NCBI GenBank assembly: GCA_027605045.1
Contig: JAQFWX010000008.1
Coordinates: 62,001-126,000 of the forward strand
DNA: 64,000 bases
DNA from: Phallus indusiatus
Taxonomy: Eukaryota; Basidiomycota; Agaricomycetes; Phallales; Phallaceae
Direction of reading: 5' to 3'
Positions 36,802 to 49,302 of the stretch are shown here, piece after piece. The translations under genes were made by a program, and so were the position numbers. The notes under the pieces were generated by a model, which was not told the origin of the DNA, searched no databases, and saw only the letters and a program-made list of their open reading frames with translations. Each line of letters begins with the position of its first letter. The first letter of the stretch is position 1.

Positions 36802-36844
36802 GTGACGTGCGAGTCTCGTGCACAAAGTATAAAGCAACATTGAA

Positions 36845-38476
36845 ATGCACTCGCTTAATTTTCTAACAATGTCTACGTGTTCTTCCTCTCCACCAGTCAC
36901 CCCACCGTCGTCTGACAGCGAGGACGACGAAATTGTCGAGACTACGCCCCAAACGCGTCCACTTTTCGTTAATAGGCACCCCTCACCACACCCCCTAGCC
37001 GCCTCAACAAAGGCAACTCGGGATCCACCGTCATATCAAAAAAGATATACATCTAAACATATCTCCTCATCCAGCAAGACTGTCCTAGCAATTGTTTCTC
37101 CCAAAATCTCACAGCCAGCTCAGCGAAATCCTGTTCAAACCGAACGTATTCGTTGGGAAGTTGCTATAGCGAATACGATAGACAATGCACTGTCCAAGGT
37201 TGATTTGAGGTACGCGTCTAGGTTGAAATATGAAGTACTGTATGAATGACGCGTCGCAGCTTTTTTAATTTGACATATATCCCTTCTTTTATTTCAGATC
37301 TAAAGAATCTAGTCATTCTCCCAAGACGAGAACTGTTCTCTTCCACCGAACCGCTAGAGAGGAAATTCAAGAAAAGTGCTACGGCACCTGCAGGTGGTCT
37401 TTTTAAACGTCCTTTGTCCGGTCCCGCCCTTCTGCCTCCGGTCGATATAGCTAAGGTTCCTGTCCGTCGGGCATTTGCACGAGCCGACACGTCTGCGGTG
37501 TCGCGATTTATGCCAACTAAGCACGAGGCAACCTCTACTCATGACGGACTTGAGCTATACCTTATGAGTAATCGTATAACTTCACTTCCCCGCGAGCTTT
37601 TCGAATTAGATCGGTTAGTTGTCCTCAGTCTTCGTACGTTTGTTTTTTTACGATTGAGTCGAGAGATTGTGATGAACTGTGCCTCAGGCGGGAACATGCT
37701 TACTTCTCTGCCTCCCGCAATTCGATTTTTGAAAGCACTTCGAGAGCTTAACATCGCGAATAATCAGATTAATTATCTCCCAGCAGAGATACAAGAGCTT
37801 CGGCTTCGTACATTACACTTGCAGCCCAATCCCTTCCTGCAACCACCTGACACCTCTATGATTTTAAAAGGCGAGAGGATGTTGGGGCCCTTGACACGTA
37901 AATTCAGTATACCTCCTTTAACGGAGTTTGCGTTGCGGAGCCTATTGGCGTCAGATGGCGGTCAAGCCACCAATATAGAAAGAGATTTGTCTCTGGCCGA
38001 GATCGACGCGCTTGACCTCCCAGTGCATATGCAGTCGATCCTACGGGGCTCTACGGGTCACAGCAGAGCCAGATCAATTCAAGTGGACCACACCCAATTC
38101 GACATGCGATTAAACAACTGTCCCTCGCCGCACCACCGTCAGGTTTCTTCATCAGCGACTTTAAGGAATGTCCGTTTCCAGATAGAAAGAGATAACTTTG
38201 TTTTCAATATCCCATCGGAAACAAGGGTGGAGTGGGTAGGTGAGGTTGCGGGAGTTGTGGTGGCAAATACACCAAAGGCGTTCGTTCCCAGTAAGTATAC
38301 GTGCCTAATTCTCTTTGCCAAAACACTTAGCTACATCGCTAATAGTTCTGTGGCGCGGCTGCAATCATGGATGCTTGGGTTTTCTGGAAGATGATGATTT
38401 GTCTCCGGAGCCCAATTCATTCGGATCAACGCTCGACGAAAACGGCGAGGAATTCGAGTTTTCGGATGATGAATGA
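36845..38476 (+). CDS. Leucine-rich-repeat protein, uncharacterised
   Basis: The model has four exons: 36845-37209, 37260-37633, 37688-38290, 38346-38476; phases close, giving about 490 aa. Translation may instead begin at the second Met (36869). A disordered Ser/Pro/Thr N-terminus is followed by VDLSFFNLTYIPSFI, a degenerate repeat, then clear LRRs: LELYLMSNRITSLPRELF, LVVLSLRGNMLTSLPPAI, LRELNIANNQINYLPAEI and RTLHLQPNPFL. The C-terminal part has a short motif LWRGCNHGCLGFLEDDD and ends in an acidic tail ENGEEFEFSDDE. LRRs of this kind are protein-binding scaffolds similar to small Ras-group LRR proteins; no partner can be read from sequence. The 37210-37259 intron was chosen because it restores VDLSFFNLTYIP. 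Confidence 0.82.
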
Positions 38477-38529
38477 GCATTAAATTGACATACATGTATA
38501 CGAATATAAATTATCCCAATGCTAATATC

Positions 38530-39697
38530 TCATACACGAGCCGAGCCTGCAGCAGCCTGACGCTTTCGCCGGGCTCCTCTTCTTAGTTCAAGTAGGTCGG
38601 CTTCAATGTCAATATCTCGCGCGCTTGTTAGCCCACTCAAACTCTTCCCTAAACCAGTTGAAGCACCTGTGCCTATTATTGGAAGAAGGCCACTATCAAG
38701 ATTTCCACGAGAACCACCTCCACTTGACTGACTCTGCTGGGCTGGCGCTGAAGCTTTGCCGCCTCGTCTTGGAGGAGGTTCCTTAAGTGGCAGAGCGAGG
38801 GGAAATGGGGAAGGAAGTGTGTCAAGTGCTAGAGAGTAGGGGTTGGCGACTGCGTGTGGGTTCCCTTGCACGGGCAGCGTAGAATATGGTAGTAATGGTG
38901 ATGGGGAACGACCACCGCCTGCGATCTCAGACAACTTATTTCGTAGCTTCCGAGTAACGTGAGGGCGTGATTGTGAATCTAGGGTGGTATCTAATATAAA
39001 GCCATATATTAATAGGGTCTCGAGTTGAATGAAAGAAATTCTACTCGCCAATATTTCCTTCGCCGTCCTTATCTTCTCTCGCACGTTTACGGCGCTCTTC
39101 TATACCCTCCAACATTCTATCCCTGATACGATCTCGCCCTTTATTCCACTCATCCTCAACTTTGGCACGTTCTTCCTCCCATGCTGCACGAACACATTCC
39201 AAGCTGTATTCTTCTTCGAGTGCAATCTGGTTCAGAGTAGCAGCTCGCTCTAGACTGACAGGATAGAGTGCTAGTGTATATTCGGGGACCAAATGAGGTT
39301 CAATTGCCAGTTGCACAGAGGCTTGTTGGTGTCTTGTTAACTCTTCCGTATACCTCGACATCATACTGTTTCAAAGTTCTTTCAATGGGACGACTCCTGT
39401 AAAGAATGGGGAAAAAGACATACTCGTCTCGTCGGTAGTCGCTAAGATCCTTTCCGAGCTTTGTGACGACCTCTCTTCGCTTCCGATCCTTAACTGTCTT
39501 AGGATCTTCTGTAGCCGTTGCTGCGATATCGCTTCAACAGCAAGCTCACGAGTCACCATGAGAAACGAGTCGGAATGCTCACCTGGTGCGGGAGATCGGG
39601 ATAGAGTGAATGGCAAATTACCATCCGGAATGGCGACTTGGTCTACGTTTCTAGATGATTTGTATGGTATGGCAAAGACTCCAGCCTGAGGCGGCAT
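38530..39697 (-). CDS. Sds3-like subunit of a Sin3/Rpd3 histone deacetylase complex
   Basis: The minus-strand exons are 39583-39697, 39424-39508, 39049-39365 and 38530-38990, giving about 325 aa. The reading has TVKDRKRREVVTKLGKDLSD, then YTEELTRHQQASVQL and a long charged coiled coil with ALEEEYSLECVRAAWEEER and GIEERRKRAREDKDGEG, the pattern of Sds3/BRMS1-like proteins. A Pro/Ser/Gly-rich tail ends in LLELRRGARRKRQ, nuclear-signal-like. Sds3 holds the Sin3 corepressor complex together and is needed for deacetylase activity (family knowledge). The third intron (38991-39048) has a GCGAGT donor; it is the only junction found that joins GEGNI to DTTLDSQSRP in frame. An upstream ATG at 39866 could add an alternative first exon through a 51-nt intron, which would overlap the MMS22 start region. 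Confidence 0.72.
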
Positions 39698-39834
39698 TGT
39701 GGTTGACACTGACACCCTCTTTTGCTGAACATGCCGGGGGGGGAGCCGGTCGGAGATCAAAAATCTGTTTACCCACATTCACATGTGATCGATTATTCAT
39801 ACGTGTCGTCACATCGGTTGTCACGCGCCTTAGC
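39698..39834. promoter_or_regulatory. Divergent promoter between Sds3-like and MMS22-like genes
   Basis: Only 137 bp separate the two proposed start codons. It contains a run of eight G (39736-39743) inside an imperfect palindrome GCCGG...CCGG. If the alternative Sds3-like start at 39866 is used the genes overlap head to head. Shared regulation of these two chromatin/repair genes is plausible (inference). Confidence 0.45.
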
Positions 39835-42800
39835 ATGTCGGACGCGTGTGGAGATGTTATCGACACTTCAGACGTGGAAGAAAGGGAAATTCTCCAAGCG
39901 AAGCAACCTGGCTATTACGAGAGAGTATGGGGGAGAGCGCACGTACTTATCTGTTTTCTCTATTTAACTCCCCCAGCTAACAAGTATGTTCTTACAGAAA
40001 TATCCAAATGATGACAATAACATAGCTCCTGAGCAACGCTTATCTCGCACACCTTCGACTACACCATTACGCTCTGAACACAATATACTGTACAACGACT
40101 TTGAGGATCTTATACCCTACTCTGAGGATTTCCCTCGGCGTCATGTAACTGCAAAGACTGTCGAAGCATTTACACCTGGACCCATAATAGACGACGAACC
40201 AAACTCCTCTCAGGACCCCCTATGTCTGTTTTCATACCCGTCTAGCTCCTTGGATGTCCTTTCCAGAAGTAAGACACCGGTGACCCCAGTGAAAATAGCG
40301 TCGCCTTTCAGGATTCCCGTTGACAAGCCAGACTTACATTCACAAAATGAGAGCTCGGAATTCTTAACGGGATCTGCGGTGAAAATCTCGGACATTTTGC
40401 AATCACCCACGCTATTCAAATCGCGCTCGCTTGGTCCTGTTCGTTTCAGTTCGCTGTCTCCTCTTTCTCAACCGTCTCCAAATGATAAGGTTGAAGAACT
40501 CTCGGGAACGTCTGTTCCAGCTCAGAGTTTGTCACGTCGCCCTTCTGGTATGTAGATTCGCAGTATTAATTTGAATTCTCCCTCAAAGTAGTAGAAGGTT
40601 ATCTATCGCCGCCTACATCGTCATCTCCAAAGCTTTCATTACACAGCCGTCAAATGTCACCCGCACCCTCATTACCGGGCTACGCAGATCTACAGCATGA
40701 ACAAAGTTCTCCTCCACGTGTTGACGAAAATACACCATTCATCACACTCCCGGATTCAAACCACCTCGGTCGAAAGTATTCCCTTCGAAATCGTAGTGCT
40801 AAACAGCTCAATCCTTTTGAGTACGACAGCCGTCAATATAAGCGGCTCCTCCGTCATATGCCTGAAGCCATTGTCAGAAAGACTTTACTTCAAGCTGCTC
40901 GTAATGGTGAGGAGCACGACGCCGATTGGGTAGAGAGTCAAAACGTTGGGCAGGAAGAATCTCAGGAACCAGAATTGCCTGTGAATGGAAGGCGACATCG
41001 GCTGGAACAACGTTCAGAATTAGATCGACTTTTGCAAGAGCTACAGCTGACTTTGCCTTTATCCGACGACGGTTCCGAACCGGAGATAAACATAGACGGT
41101 GCAGATCGTGCTCAACAACCTAGAGGCAAGAAACGGAAAAGAGCAGTCAGGCCATTCCCTCTCAAGACCCTTGAAACAGTAAGTTCATTCCTGTTGTTGA
41201 ATTATCTGCTTAATTTGAAAAGTCTTTCGAGAATCATCAACCTGATGCACCGAATATATCACCTCGCGGGCATTCGCCCCCTCAATATCCCAACCAATCT
41301 CCACTTTTTCCCGCAGTCGATGAGCTCAATCAGTCGTATGACCATCCTCGACCCCCCTCGCCTCTTGCAGACCCTTTTCAACAGCTGGATGTTTTCAGGA
41401 AGAGTGTCTCAGCAACTCCGTCTTCAGATCACAATAATTCCGATAAGGAGCTTTCAAGTCGAAGAGGGAAAAGACTACGTCGAGGTCCCCGTTCTGGTAC
41501 CCGGTCCGACATTATGGTTCTTGAAGAATCACATGCGACGACACCAAAATCAGCACTTGAGTCGGATTCGGAACTATCTGCTCGCTCAGAAAATGGACCA
41601 ACTGCAGAAGAAAAGATCTTACGTCGCTTCCTTCCTGCAGGTGTCGTGAAGAAATTTCTGGAGCAGGACAAGACGGTTAAAAGAGGTGCTAAGAATCGAA
41701 ACGATACTAACCGGCAAAGTGACAACGACGTCGTTAGGCCAGGACATGGTCGGAAACGCATCGTCAGTCCTAATTCTCGCGATCCATCGCGGTATCAGAT
41801 AAAGGGCGATACCGAGAGCGAATCTAATTCTTCGCTCCGATCGAAGTCAAAAGATGTCATAGACATCAGCGACGATGCTATAAGCGAAGAAGAAGAAGAA
41901 GATGATGATATAGAGTTATTGGAGAAGGATAGTGAAGGCATTTTGGATGAAAATGAGCTGCAAAGCTGGTTGATTGGTGATCCGACCATCCGTGAAAGCG
42001 ACGCCCTCGTTGAAAGTACACGGCATAGGTCTCCAGACCGAGACATTCCTCGTATTGAGCGTGAACCAGAGCTGATTGATAGAATGTTGCAACGCACGAG
42101 GCGTGTTGGTGCATCGGGATTGCGAGAACATAAAAACCGCAACGCAAAACAAACTGGAGCAACAAAACCAAGTCGCGTACAGACTTCAAAACATCATGGG
42201 ATAGAGTCCAAGAGGCTTTACCAAACGAAACTAACGTTTGATCGGATAGAAAAGGGGTCAAGAAAAGCTAAGCCACCGCGAGAATACAGGTCGCCATCCT
42301 TCCGGATTCCAAGCCACGATTCTGAAAACGAAGTTCAACAAGTGATCATCCCGATCCAATCAGAGACGGCTCCAAAAAAGGCTCCCAAGAAGAAACGGTA
42401 TAAACGTATTCGCCCAGATAAATACCAGAATGTGTATTTCACTCGACACAAAGGCGTTAACATCACATCTGGACGCTCTCGTCCTTTCATACAAATTGAC
42501 GTGCATGACGAGGATTTTCATGCTGCATTAGCCCCGGAAACGTCGTTACGCAGACCCAAAGTTCCAAAAGTCCATCATAACCGCAGAAAAACCGATCTCA
42601 TTGACAAATTCCGAAACGCAGCCAACGCAGAACACGAGGAGTTTGATACGGACGGGCATGGTCCTTCAATTCAGAAAATATCACTTGATTTGGGTATCCA
42701 ACCCATTCCGGCCGGATTGACACTAAGCCGAGAAGGATACATTGGGAAAGGTCGTCTTTTCGAGTTTCTAGCTTTTCTGAACGGACCAGACCTGTCTTTC

Positions 42801-45752
42801 GAATGTCCATCCATATTCGCTACGCCAGATATTTGTCTGGATCCTCGCAAAACTGTCGCCGAAATGTCAACCGATATAACTTCAATCTTTGACAAGCTGT
42901 ATGACGCAAGCACTACACACTTAAGAGCCGAGGAGACCATCAATAACATTGCTGATATGCAACGTTTGTCGTATGCTTTGCGTCAGCTGGTCACACACAA
43001 AGTGCTTCATGCAGATGTCGATGAGGCCAATCATACTGCGGCTTTCGTATCAGAGCAAGTTCAGCATCTTCTGGCTCGCATTGATGAAAAGCTCGAACTT
43101 GTTTCTGCAGATGGTCATAGTCTCGATTATCGCTCGTTCAGTTTGTACTGGTTGGCCGTTGAGCTTCATTTGCGCATAGCGTATGCTCGACAACGCCGAT
43201 CACACGCTGATGAACCTTCTCACATATTGGAAACTCGTGCCGCTGATCAATATGTCATACAGCTGGTGCGACGTCTGCTGGAGTATGGTTTGGATCGTGT
43301 CGCGGATCCTCTTCAAAGAGATGGTCTCATGGTGGACAAAAATACCTCTGACATGTTTGTCCTTGAATATTGGGTTTGTATAATCCACATATCCGCATTC
43401 CTGTCCCATCCGACGTCCTCATCTGAACCTTCATTCTGGCGATTGATTGAATCGGGCTTAGAATTGCAGTCAAACAAACCCGACTCTCCTGTGGCCCAAA
43501 GTGAACGCATTTGGAAGACAGTCTTGACGATGAACGCGTTTTCCCAATTCTCGATGGAAGGGATTGCCAGAGCTCTCGTAAAGACCGACTCACATTGGCC
43601 AATCATAAGGAAAGTACTTCAATCCATTCGTCTGAACGCAGATCCCCAGAGGGACAATGCTAAACCAGCCGCGGTTCTACAAAAGCGCGACGCGTATCTG
43701 CGACTTGTTACAGCTAGATGTTATCTCCTTTCGTCTAGATGGCAATGGGACACAAACGACGCTGAGGAGGTGTTCCGTGAGCTATACTCCATCTTTCGGA
43801 GTCGTGAATTTGGCAATCTTCTTGGGGAGCCGGATGACTTCCCCTCGTTCATTCGGGACCGCGACGAGGCACTCTGTCATGCTTATTCGACTACCGATAC
43901 TGCCTATAGCGTTTTTATGAAATTGGTCATTCGTGCTGTGAGGAATTTTAATGGAGACGAACGCTTGCGCACTACAAAGATCACGAGGCTTCTCAGTCTT
44001 ATCGTTCCAGTCGGTGCAACGTCTTTCTCAAAAACATCTCCACCGCTACACAATGATCTTTCGAAGCTTTATAATCGTTATACGGCCATATATGTGGCCA
44101 TCTACGTCGATCCCTCTGAGAAGCAGATTCGTTCACGTCTTCAACAAGTCCGTCGGTATGTAAACTTCAAAGCTGCAGATTCGGATTCTCGAATGGCGGC
44201 TATTCGTGCAATGATGAACATCTCAATTCTCCTTCGACATCTTAAGAAATCTTTGGGCGACATTCTTCAGTGGGCATCGGAAATGACAGGCGACTTGCTA
44301 ACGGAGTACGGAGAATTGCAAGCTAGTACTTTGATGGAAAACGATGCTAGTCGTGCAATCCTTCTTGTTCAGACGGTTATTGGTACTATTCGCTTTATCA
44401 TGACGACTCCTACTTTGGATCGCACAGCATTATTTCAGGATGAGTATCCTGATATTGCGTATTTGCAAGGTAACCTAATTCATATTCATCTTTTCCTGTA
44501 TTAACAACATTGCAGCCTGGATGCCACAGGTCTTATCCTCACCTCTCGTCAAAGATCATCGTACTGGATTAGAAATTTGCTCGTGCATACAGGAGTTTTT
44601 GAAAGTGCGGGAGAAGGTCATACCATTGCCTGCCATGCCAAAACCTCGATTAGAAGAGAGTCAGGAAAGTCAAGAGGACTACGGAGACTACGATTTGGAC
44701 ATGAACGATCCTACTTTGTTGGCGTTGTTTGATCAATCTGAGCCGGTGAATGAGAACCATGCCGCCGACCTTCAAGCCAGCGAGGTGAATAAAGCAAATT
44801 CTAATATTTATATAATTCCTGACGCGATTTTGAAGGTGCTTAATTCCTTCTCCTCGCAATTGTATTCATGTGTATGCATGCATTTGGGATGCCCGTATAG
44901 AGAGATCGATGCGTGGTTGGAATCTTGGCTGGGTTTTGGAAAGATCCTGGTTCAAAATCGAAAAAAGGTATTTTAACATTTTGAACAGTTGCTTGTATTG
45001 TTTCTTATAACTCTGTAGGAATGGGAGTATTATCTCAAACTTGGACAATCTGCTTGGCAAGACATTCGAGATCCATTCCGACAAATATACACTCGGTTGC
45101 GCTTTATGATGACCATTCTAAAGCTGGATCCCAGTTCCTACAAGGTATGTAACTTTTCTTCGGAATGTATACATGGCATCTAATATAACATATACGCACC
45201 AGACACACGCCATTGAATTCCTCAAAGTCGGACTTGAAGCTTTGGTATCCCCGAAGCTAACTCTCGAACACGAATATTACAGTCTTCTGCTTTGCGTAGA
45301 CAGCCTTTTTCATCCGCTTCTTCGTCAGATGCCATGCTCAATCGACCCCATTTCTGGTTTATTCAATCTGGATAAATCATCTTTTCTGAACAAACGACTC
45401 GAATTCATTGCTAGTATGTTTCGAAAGTAAAAAGACAACGCGTATATCTCATCGACGTTTTTTTGCACAGAGATCTTCCACAATGCATCAATGCAGCTGT
45501 CTGTTTCCCCCGCTGTGGTGATCCTGGATTTGGTAGAAGTGCTACTGACAGCATTAAGCCGGTGGAAGGAACGAGTAAGTTTAACACGCTTGATTTGTGT
45601 ACCTTCTGAAAACAAGTGTTTGGATTCTGCAGGAAAGCCAGAATTTGACCAGTGAATACGATAAATTGGTACAAGATACGCTTGCATTAGCGCGCTCTCA
45701 CGACATCCTTTACGACCAACTAAGATCCCGTCTACCCAACCTCTTTCCATGA
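39835..45752 (+). CDS. Mus7/MMS22-family replication-fork repair protein
   Basis: The model has nine exons: 39835-39942, 39998-40547, 40592-41178, 41223-44469, 44516-44967, 45019-45144, 45203-45413, 45471-45574, 45633-45752. Phases close, giving about 1834 aa. The N-terminal half is disordered with many Ser/Pro and acidic stretches. The segment KYSLRNRSAKQLNPFEYD followed by QYKRLLR is the conserved start of the family (LRxR...QLxPF). Basic patches (KKAPKKKRYKRIRPDKYQ) and an extended helical C-terminal half follow. The second conserved block lies around IQPIPAGLTLSREGYIGKG. Yeast Mms22 acts with Rtt101-Mms1 ubiquitin ligase, and fission yeast Mus7 in fork repair after DNA alkylation (family knowledge). 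The family assignment rests on the N-terminal motif, size and layout. Confidence 0.78.
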
Positions 45753-45939
45753 TCAAATTTTTTGTACTAAATTATTGTATTTTTGTTAGGAAGGTCATAC
45801 TGTATCTACACATACCATCATCTCATTTTACCAGTGATCTACACACTCATAGTAAATACTTCGGCATGGCATTATATTACGTACTGCGTTCAACAACTTG
45901 AATTTGACTGTCGCCCACTAACATTTACCAACGACGGTT

Positions 45940-47066
45940 ATGTCTGATCTTCAGGAAGAGCCGATCATACGTGTATTTCCACCGCTATATAAAAGCACCA
46001 AGAGTAAGATGCTAGTTTTATCGACTTATCAACGTGATAAAACCTATATCTGTCAGATCCCAACGTCGATAGACTGGCTTTCTTTCACATCATAGAGCGG
46101 CTCAAGGTGATGGTTTTCAGGCCATTAACACTCGTTACACTATAACCTATTGGTACTTCAGACACAAAAACGAACTGGTTGGACTTATCATAAGGTTCGC
46201 TACACTACAGATACAGTATATCTTCTATCTTGTGTCTGAGCTTTCCGCGTAATAGATTCCCAATCCAGAAAGGTATTCCACATCAACATTCATAATGTCG
46301 TGCCAGTCGCCAGATAACAGCAGTATATCAGATCATATGTATAGAATGGCCGTTTTAGCACTTTGCTGTTCGGACGTGAAGCTGGATATCGCAAAATGTG
46401 TCATGCTATGCGTCGTGCATGACCTTGCTGAAGCCCAAGGCAAGTTCGAAACGCGATATCCATAGCTGTCAAGGGATTGATTGACATGCTTGTTATCAGT
46501 CGGTGATATAGCCCCTCGTGAAGGCATCTCTAAAGCCGAAAAACAACGCCTCGAAGCGGTTTGTATTTATTGCTTAAAACTATCACCCAGGAAAGCTCAT
46601 TCTTTCTACGTATTTAGGAAGCCATGCATAATTTTTTGCACGATATGTTACATTATTCGCCAGCTGCACAAAGAATAGAAGCGCTTTGGAACGTTAGTTG
46701 CAATTATTGTTTGTGATTTACCTAAAGGGTGTCTAATCCTGATCAGGAGTACGAAGGACAGCAAACGGACGAAGCTCGGTTTGTGAAAGGTGAATGTGTT
46801 GCCGTCGCTCCCTGAGAGCAGTATTGACTCTCATGATTAGACCTGGACAGGTTTGAAATGGCATTGCAAGGTACGAAACCCATTGAACCCACATTTGAAA
46901 TCGTATTCAGTCGATAATTTTCTTAGCCTCAGATTATGAAACTCGAGACAGGACAGAGACTCTGCAACCCTTTTTTGACAGTAGCTTGCCACACATCCGG
47001 CATCCGGAGGTTAAATCATGGGCAAACGATTTAGAAATTGAGCGACAACAGCGGCTACAAAATTGA
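45940..47066 (+). CDS. HD-domain 5'-deoxynucleotidase (HDDC2/YfbR-like)
   Basis: Ten exons lie in 1.1 kb: 45940-46003, 46057-46106, 46162-46194, 46256-46272, 46321-46439, 46500-46558, 46618-46692, 46747-46789, 46841-46870, 46927-47066; phases close, giving about 209 aa, the family's size. RTGWTYHKIPNPES leads to ISDHMYRMAVLAL, then CVVHDLAEAQVGDIAP, supplying the metal-binding H...HD residues, and later YEGQQTDEARFVKDLDRFEM with the distal conserved Asp. Homologues hydrolyse deoxynucleoside 5'-monophosphates. Exon 4 is 17 nt. The intron after exon 5 starts GCAAGT (46440), not GT. It lies 187 bp after the MMS22 stop and its stop is 33 bp from that of ADE16/17 on the other strand. Confidence 0.9.
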
Positions 47067-47099
47067 AACACTTCTTTTCTCTTAAAATTTACGATATCT

Positions 47100-49302
47100 C
47101 TAATGATGGAACAAACGAAGGCTGGTGTGCGCGAAGACTATTTCATGTTCATCCGCTGCTTTGATGCATTCTTCATCCATGATACTGCCTGATGGAGCTG
47201 CAAGGTATCGAACGCCACTCTTCTTCGCTCTGTGGACATTGTCCGGGAATGGGAAGAACGCGTCGCTAGAGCACGCCACACCATCCAACTTAGCCGCATG
47301 TTCACGCCTTTCCTGAGTCGATAATGGCTCTGGAATAGTATCAAAAAGGCTTTCCCATTGAGTCTTTTCACCCCCTTCGAGTTCTTCCCCTCCTACGAAA
47401 AGATCAATAGCGTTAGCTTTGTCCGGACGCTTGGTCCCTTTTTTGAATGGCAAGGACAAGACGCGCGGGTGATGCCTTAACCACCAGTAATCGGCTTTAG
47501 AGCCCGCTAATCGTGTGCAGTGAATACGCGACTGTTGACCAGCACCAAGACCTATAATGGCGCCGCGATAGGCATACGCCACACTATTGGATTGTGTGTA
47601 TTTCAAGGCAAGGGTAGCCACTATGAGATCAACCAAAGCTTGTTCAGGCATCTAAATAGTATGAATTCAATGATACGTTAAGAAGGTATCACAAAAAATA
47701 AAACATACGGTTTTGTTTTTGGAGACTATATTTGTGAATAGCGAGGCATCGATCTTTGCGTCGTTTCGGTTTTGCTCCAAGTATATACCATAAACTTGGC
47801 GTTTCTCTTTAGAAGGGGGTTTATAACCCGCATTCATCTAGGAATCGCCGCTATCAGATTCATTTTACGTAGACGAAATCCCTTGTTACGTACTTGCAAG
47901 ACGGTATATTTCCCCGATTTTTTCTTCTTCAAGAGATCTAATGCCTGGTCCGAATATCCAGGGGCAATAATACCGTCAGATACCTCTCGAGAGATGATCC
48001 GCGCGGTTGCAACATCGCAAGGATCGGATAGGGCGATGAAGTCCCCAAACGACGACATTCTATCAGCTCCTGAAAAAAAAAAGAGAGAAATTTTGTAAAC
48101 GAATGTGACATTGCACAGAGCATTTTGAAAGAACTGACCTCGAGCGCGAGCATATGCAGCTGCTAAAGGAGTCAAAGGCTCTTTCAAGTCCTCAACACCA
48201 TATACAATTTTTTCAATGTCGCTGAGGGCGACTCCCACAGCAGCTCCCGCTGGAGAGACATGCTTGAATGATGCAGCTGCAGGTAAACTCAAGCTCTCCC
48301 GTAATTCGGATACCAACGCGTAAGAATTCAATGCATCCAACAGGTTGATATATCCAGGGGAACCGGCCAATACTGAATATTAACATGAAATTCGTTTTTG
48401 TAAACACCAAGGCAAAATCAAAAAATAATACTGACCTTTGAATGGTAGTTCTCCGCTGGTTACGTAGGCCTGAGCCGGTTTTTGATGGGGGTTAGCTCCA
48501 TAGCGGAGAGAAAGAGATTGCACAAGTCCGGTAGAATTACTTGAGGATGCATATTGCTGTCTGAAGTAATTACTTATAGCTTCGTCATACGTTGCAGTTG
48601 CCTCAAATGCCTTCAAAGCAAGCAGTTTCCGCATATCCGCCCCAACGTCGCCGTTTCCTTTCTTGAAGGCTTGAAGAAAGGCTGTATAATCAGCAGGAGC
48701 TGAAAGCACTGAGACGCGTTCGTGATTTTTGGCGGCGGCACGTAATAAAGTTACGCCCCCAATGTCAATCTCTTCGATTGCATCTGGTAATGTGCTGTTG
48801 GGTTTTGCAATCGTCTCTTCGAATGGATATAAGTTGCAAACAACGATAGAGATGGGAGAGATATTTTGATTTTTAAGGTCTTCTTGATCAGAGGCAATGT
48901 TCCGAGCGAGAATTCCTTTCAATCAATCAACGAATCAGCTAATTTATTTTCTTGTTTGTTCAAAAACATCACCTACCGCCGTGAACAGCTGGATGTAGGG
49001 TTTTGACACGACCTCCTAGCATTTCTGGCGCATTGGTGATGTCTGAGACGTCCCTGCATGTATATTGAATAGATCATCTTTTGAGTCTCAACAGTGTAAT
49101 GTCTGACTGAATAGGGATTCCAGCATCTCTGATCTTTTTCGCAGTTCCTCCCGATCCTAACAGACGTACACCAGCTTCGTGCAATCCTGTAGCTAACTCC
49201 AAAAGGTTTGTCTTGTCGTACACGGAGAGGATCGCTAGAAAAGTTTTAATGATCTCAATATTTATAAAATAGCGCAATAGCAAATGCACCTGTTTCAGTC
49301 AT
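47100..49302 (-). CDS. ADE16/ADE17 (ATIC): Bifunctional purine biosynthesis protein: AICAR transformylase / IMP cyclohydrolase
   Basis: The minus-strand exons are 49290-49302, 49108-49234, 48977-49053, 48437-48916, 48139-48372, 47894-48069, 47709-47837 and 47100-47651, giving about 595 aa, the normal ATIC length. The N-terminal MGS-like IMP cyclohydrolase domain shows [42 protein letters not shown] and [14 protein letters not shown]. The transformylase domain shows [12 protein letters not shown], the catalytic-type [21 protein letters not shown], the [30 protein letters not shown] block, and DAFFPFPDN. The enzyme performs the last two steps of de novo IMP synthesis in the cytosol. The first coding exon is only 13 nt (ATG plus three codons and one base), easily missed. 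The start is supported by the conserved start of family members a few residues before ILSVYDK. Confidence 0.95.

Noticed and set aside
41795..42261. Long minus-strand frames inside the MMS22-like gene
   Set aside because: They are antisense shadows of the large exon 41223-44469, which is in frame with family motifs.
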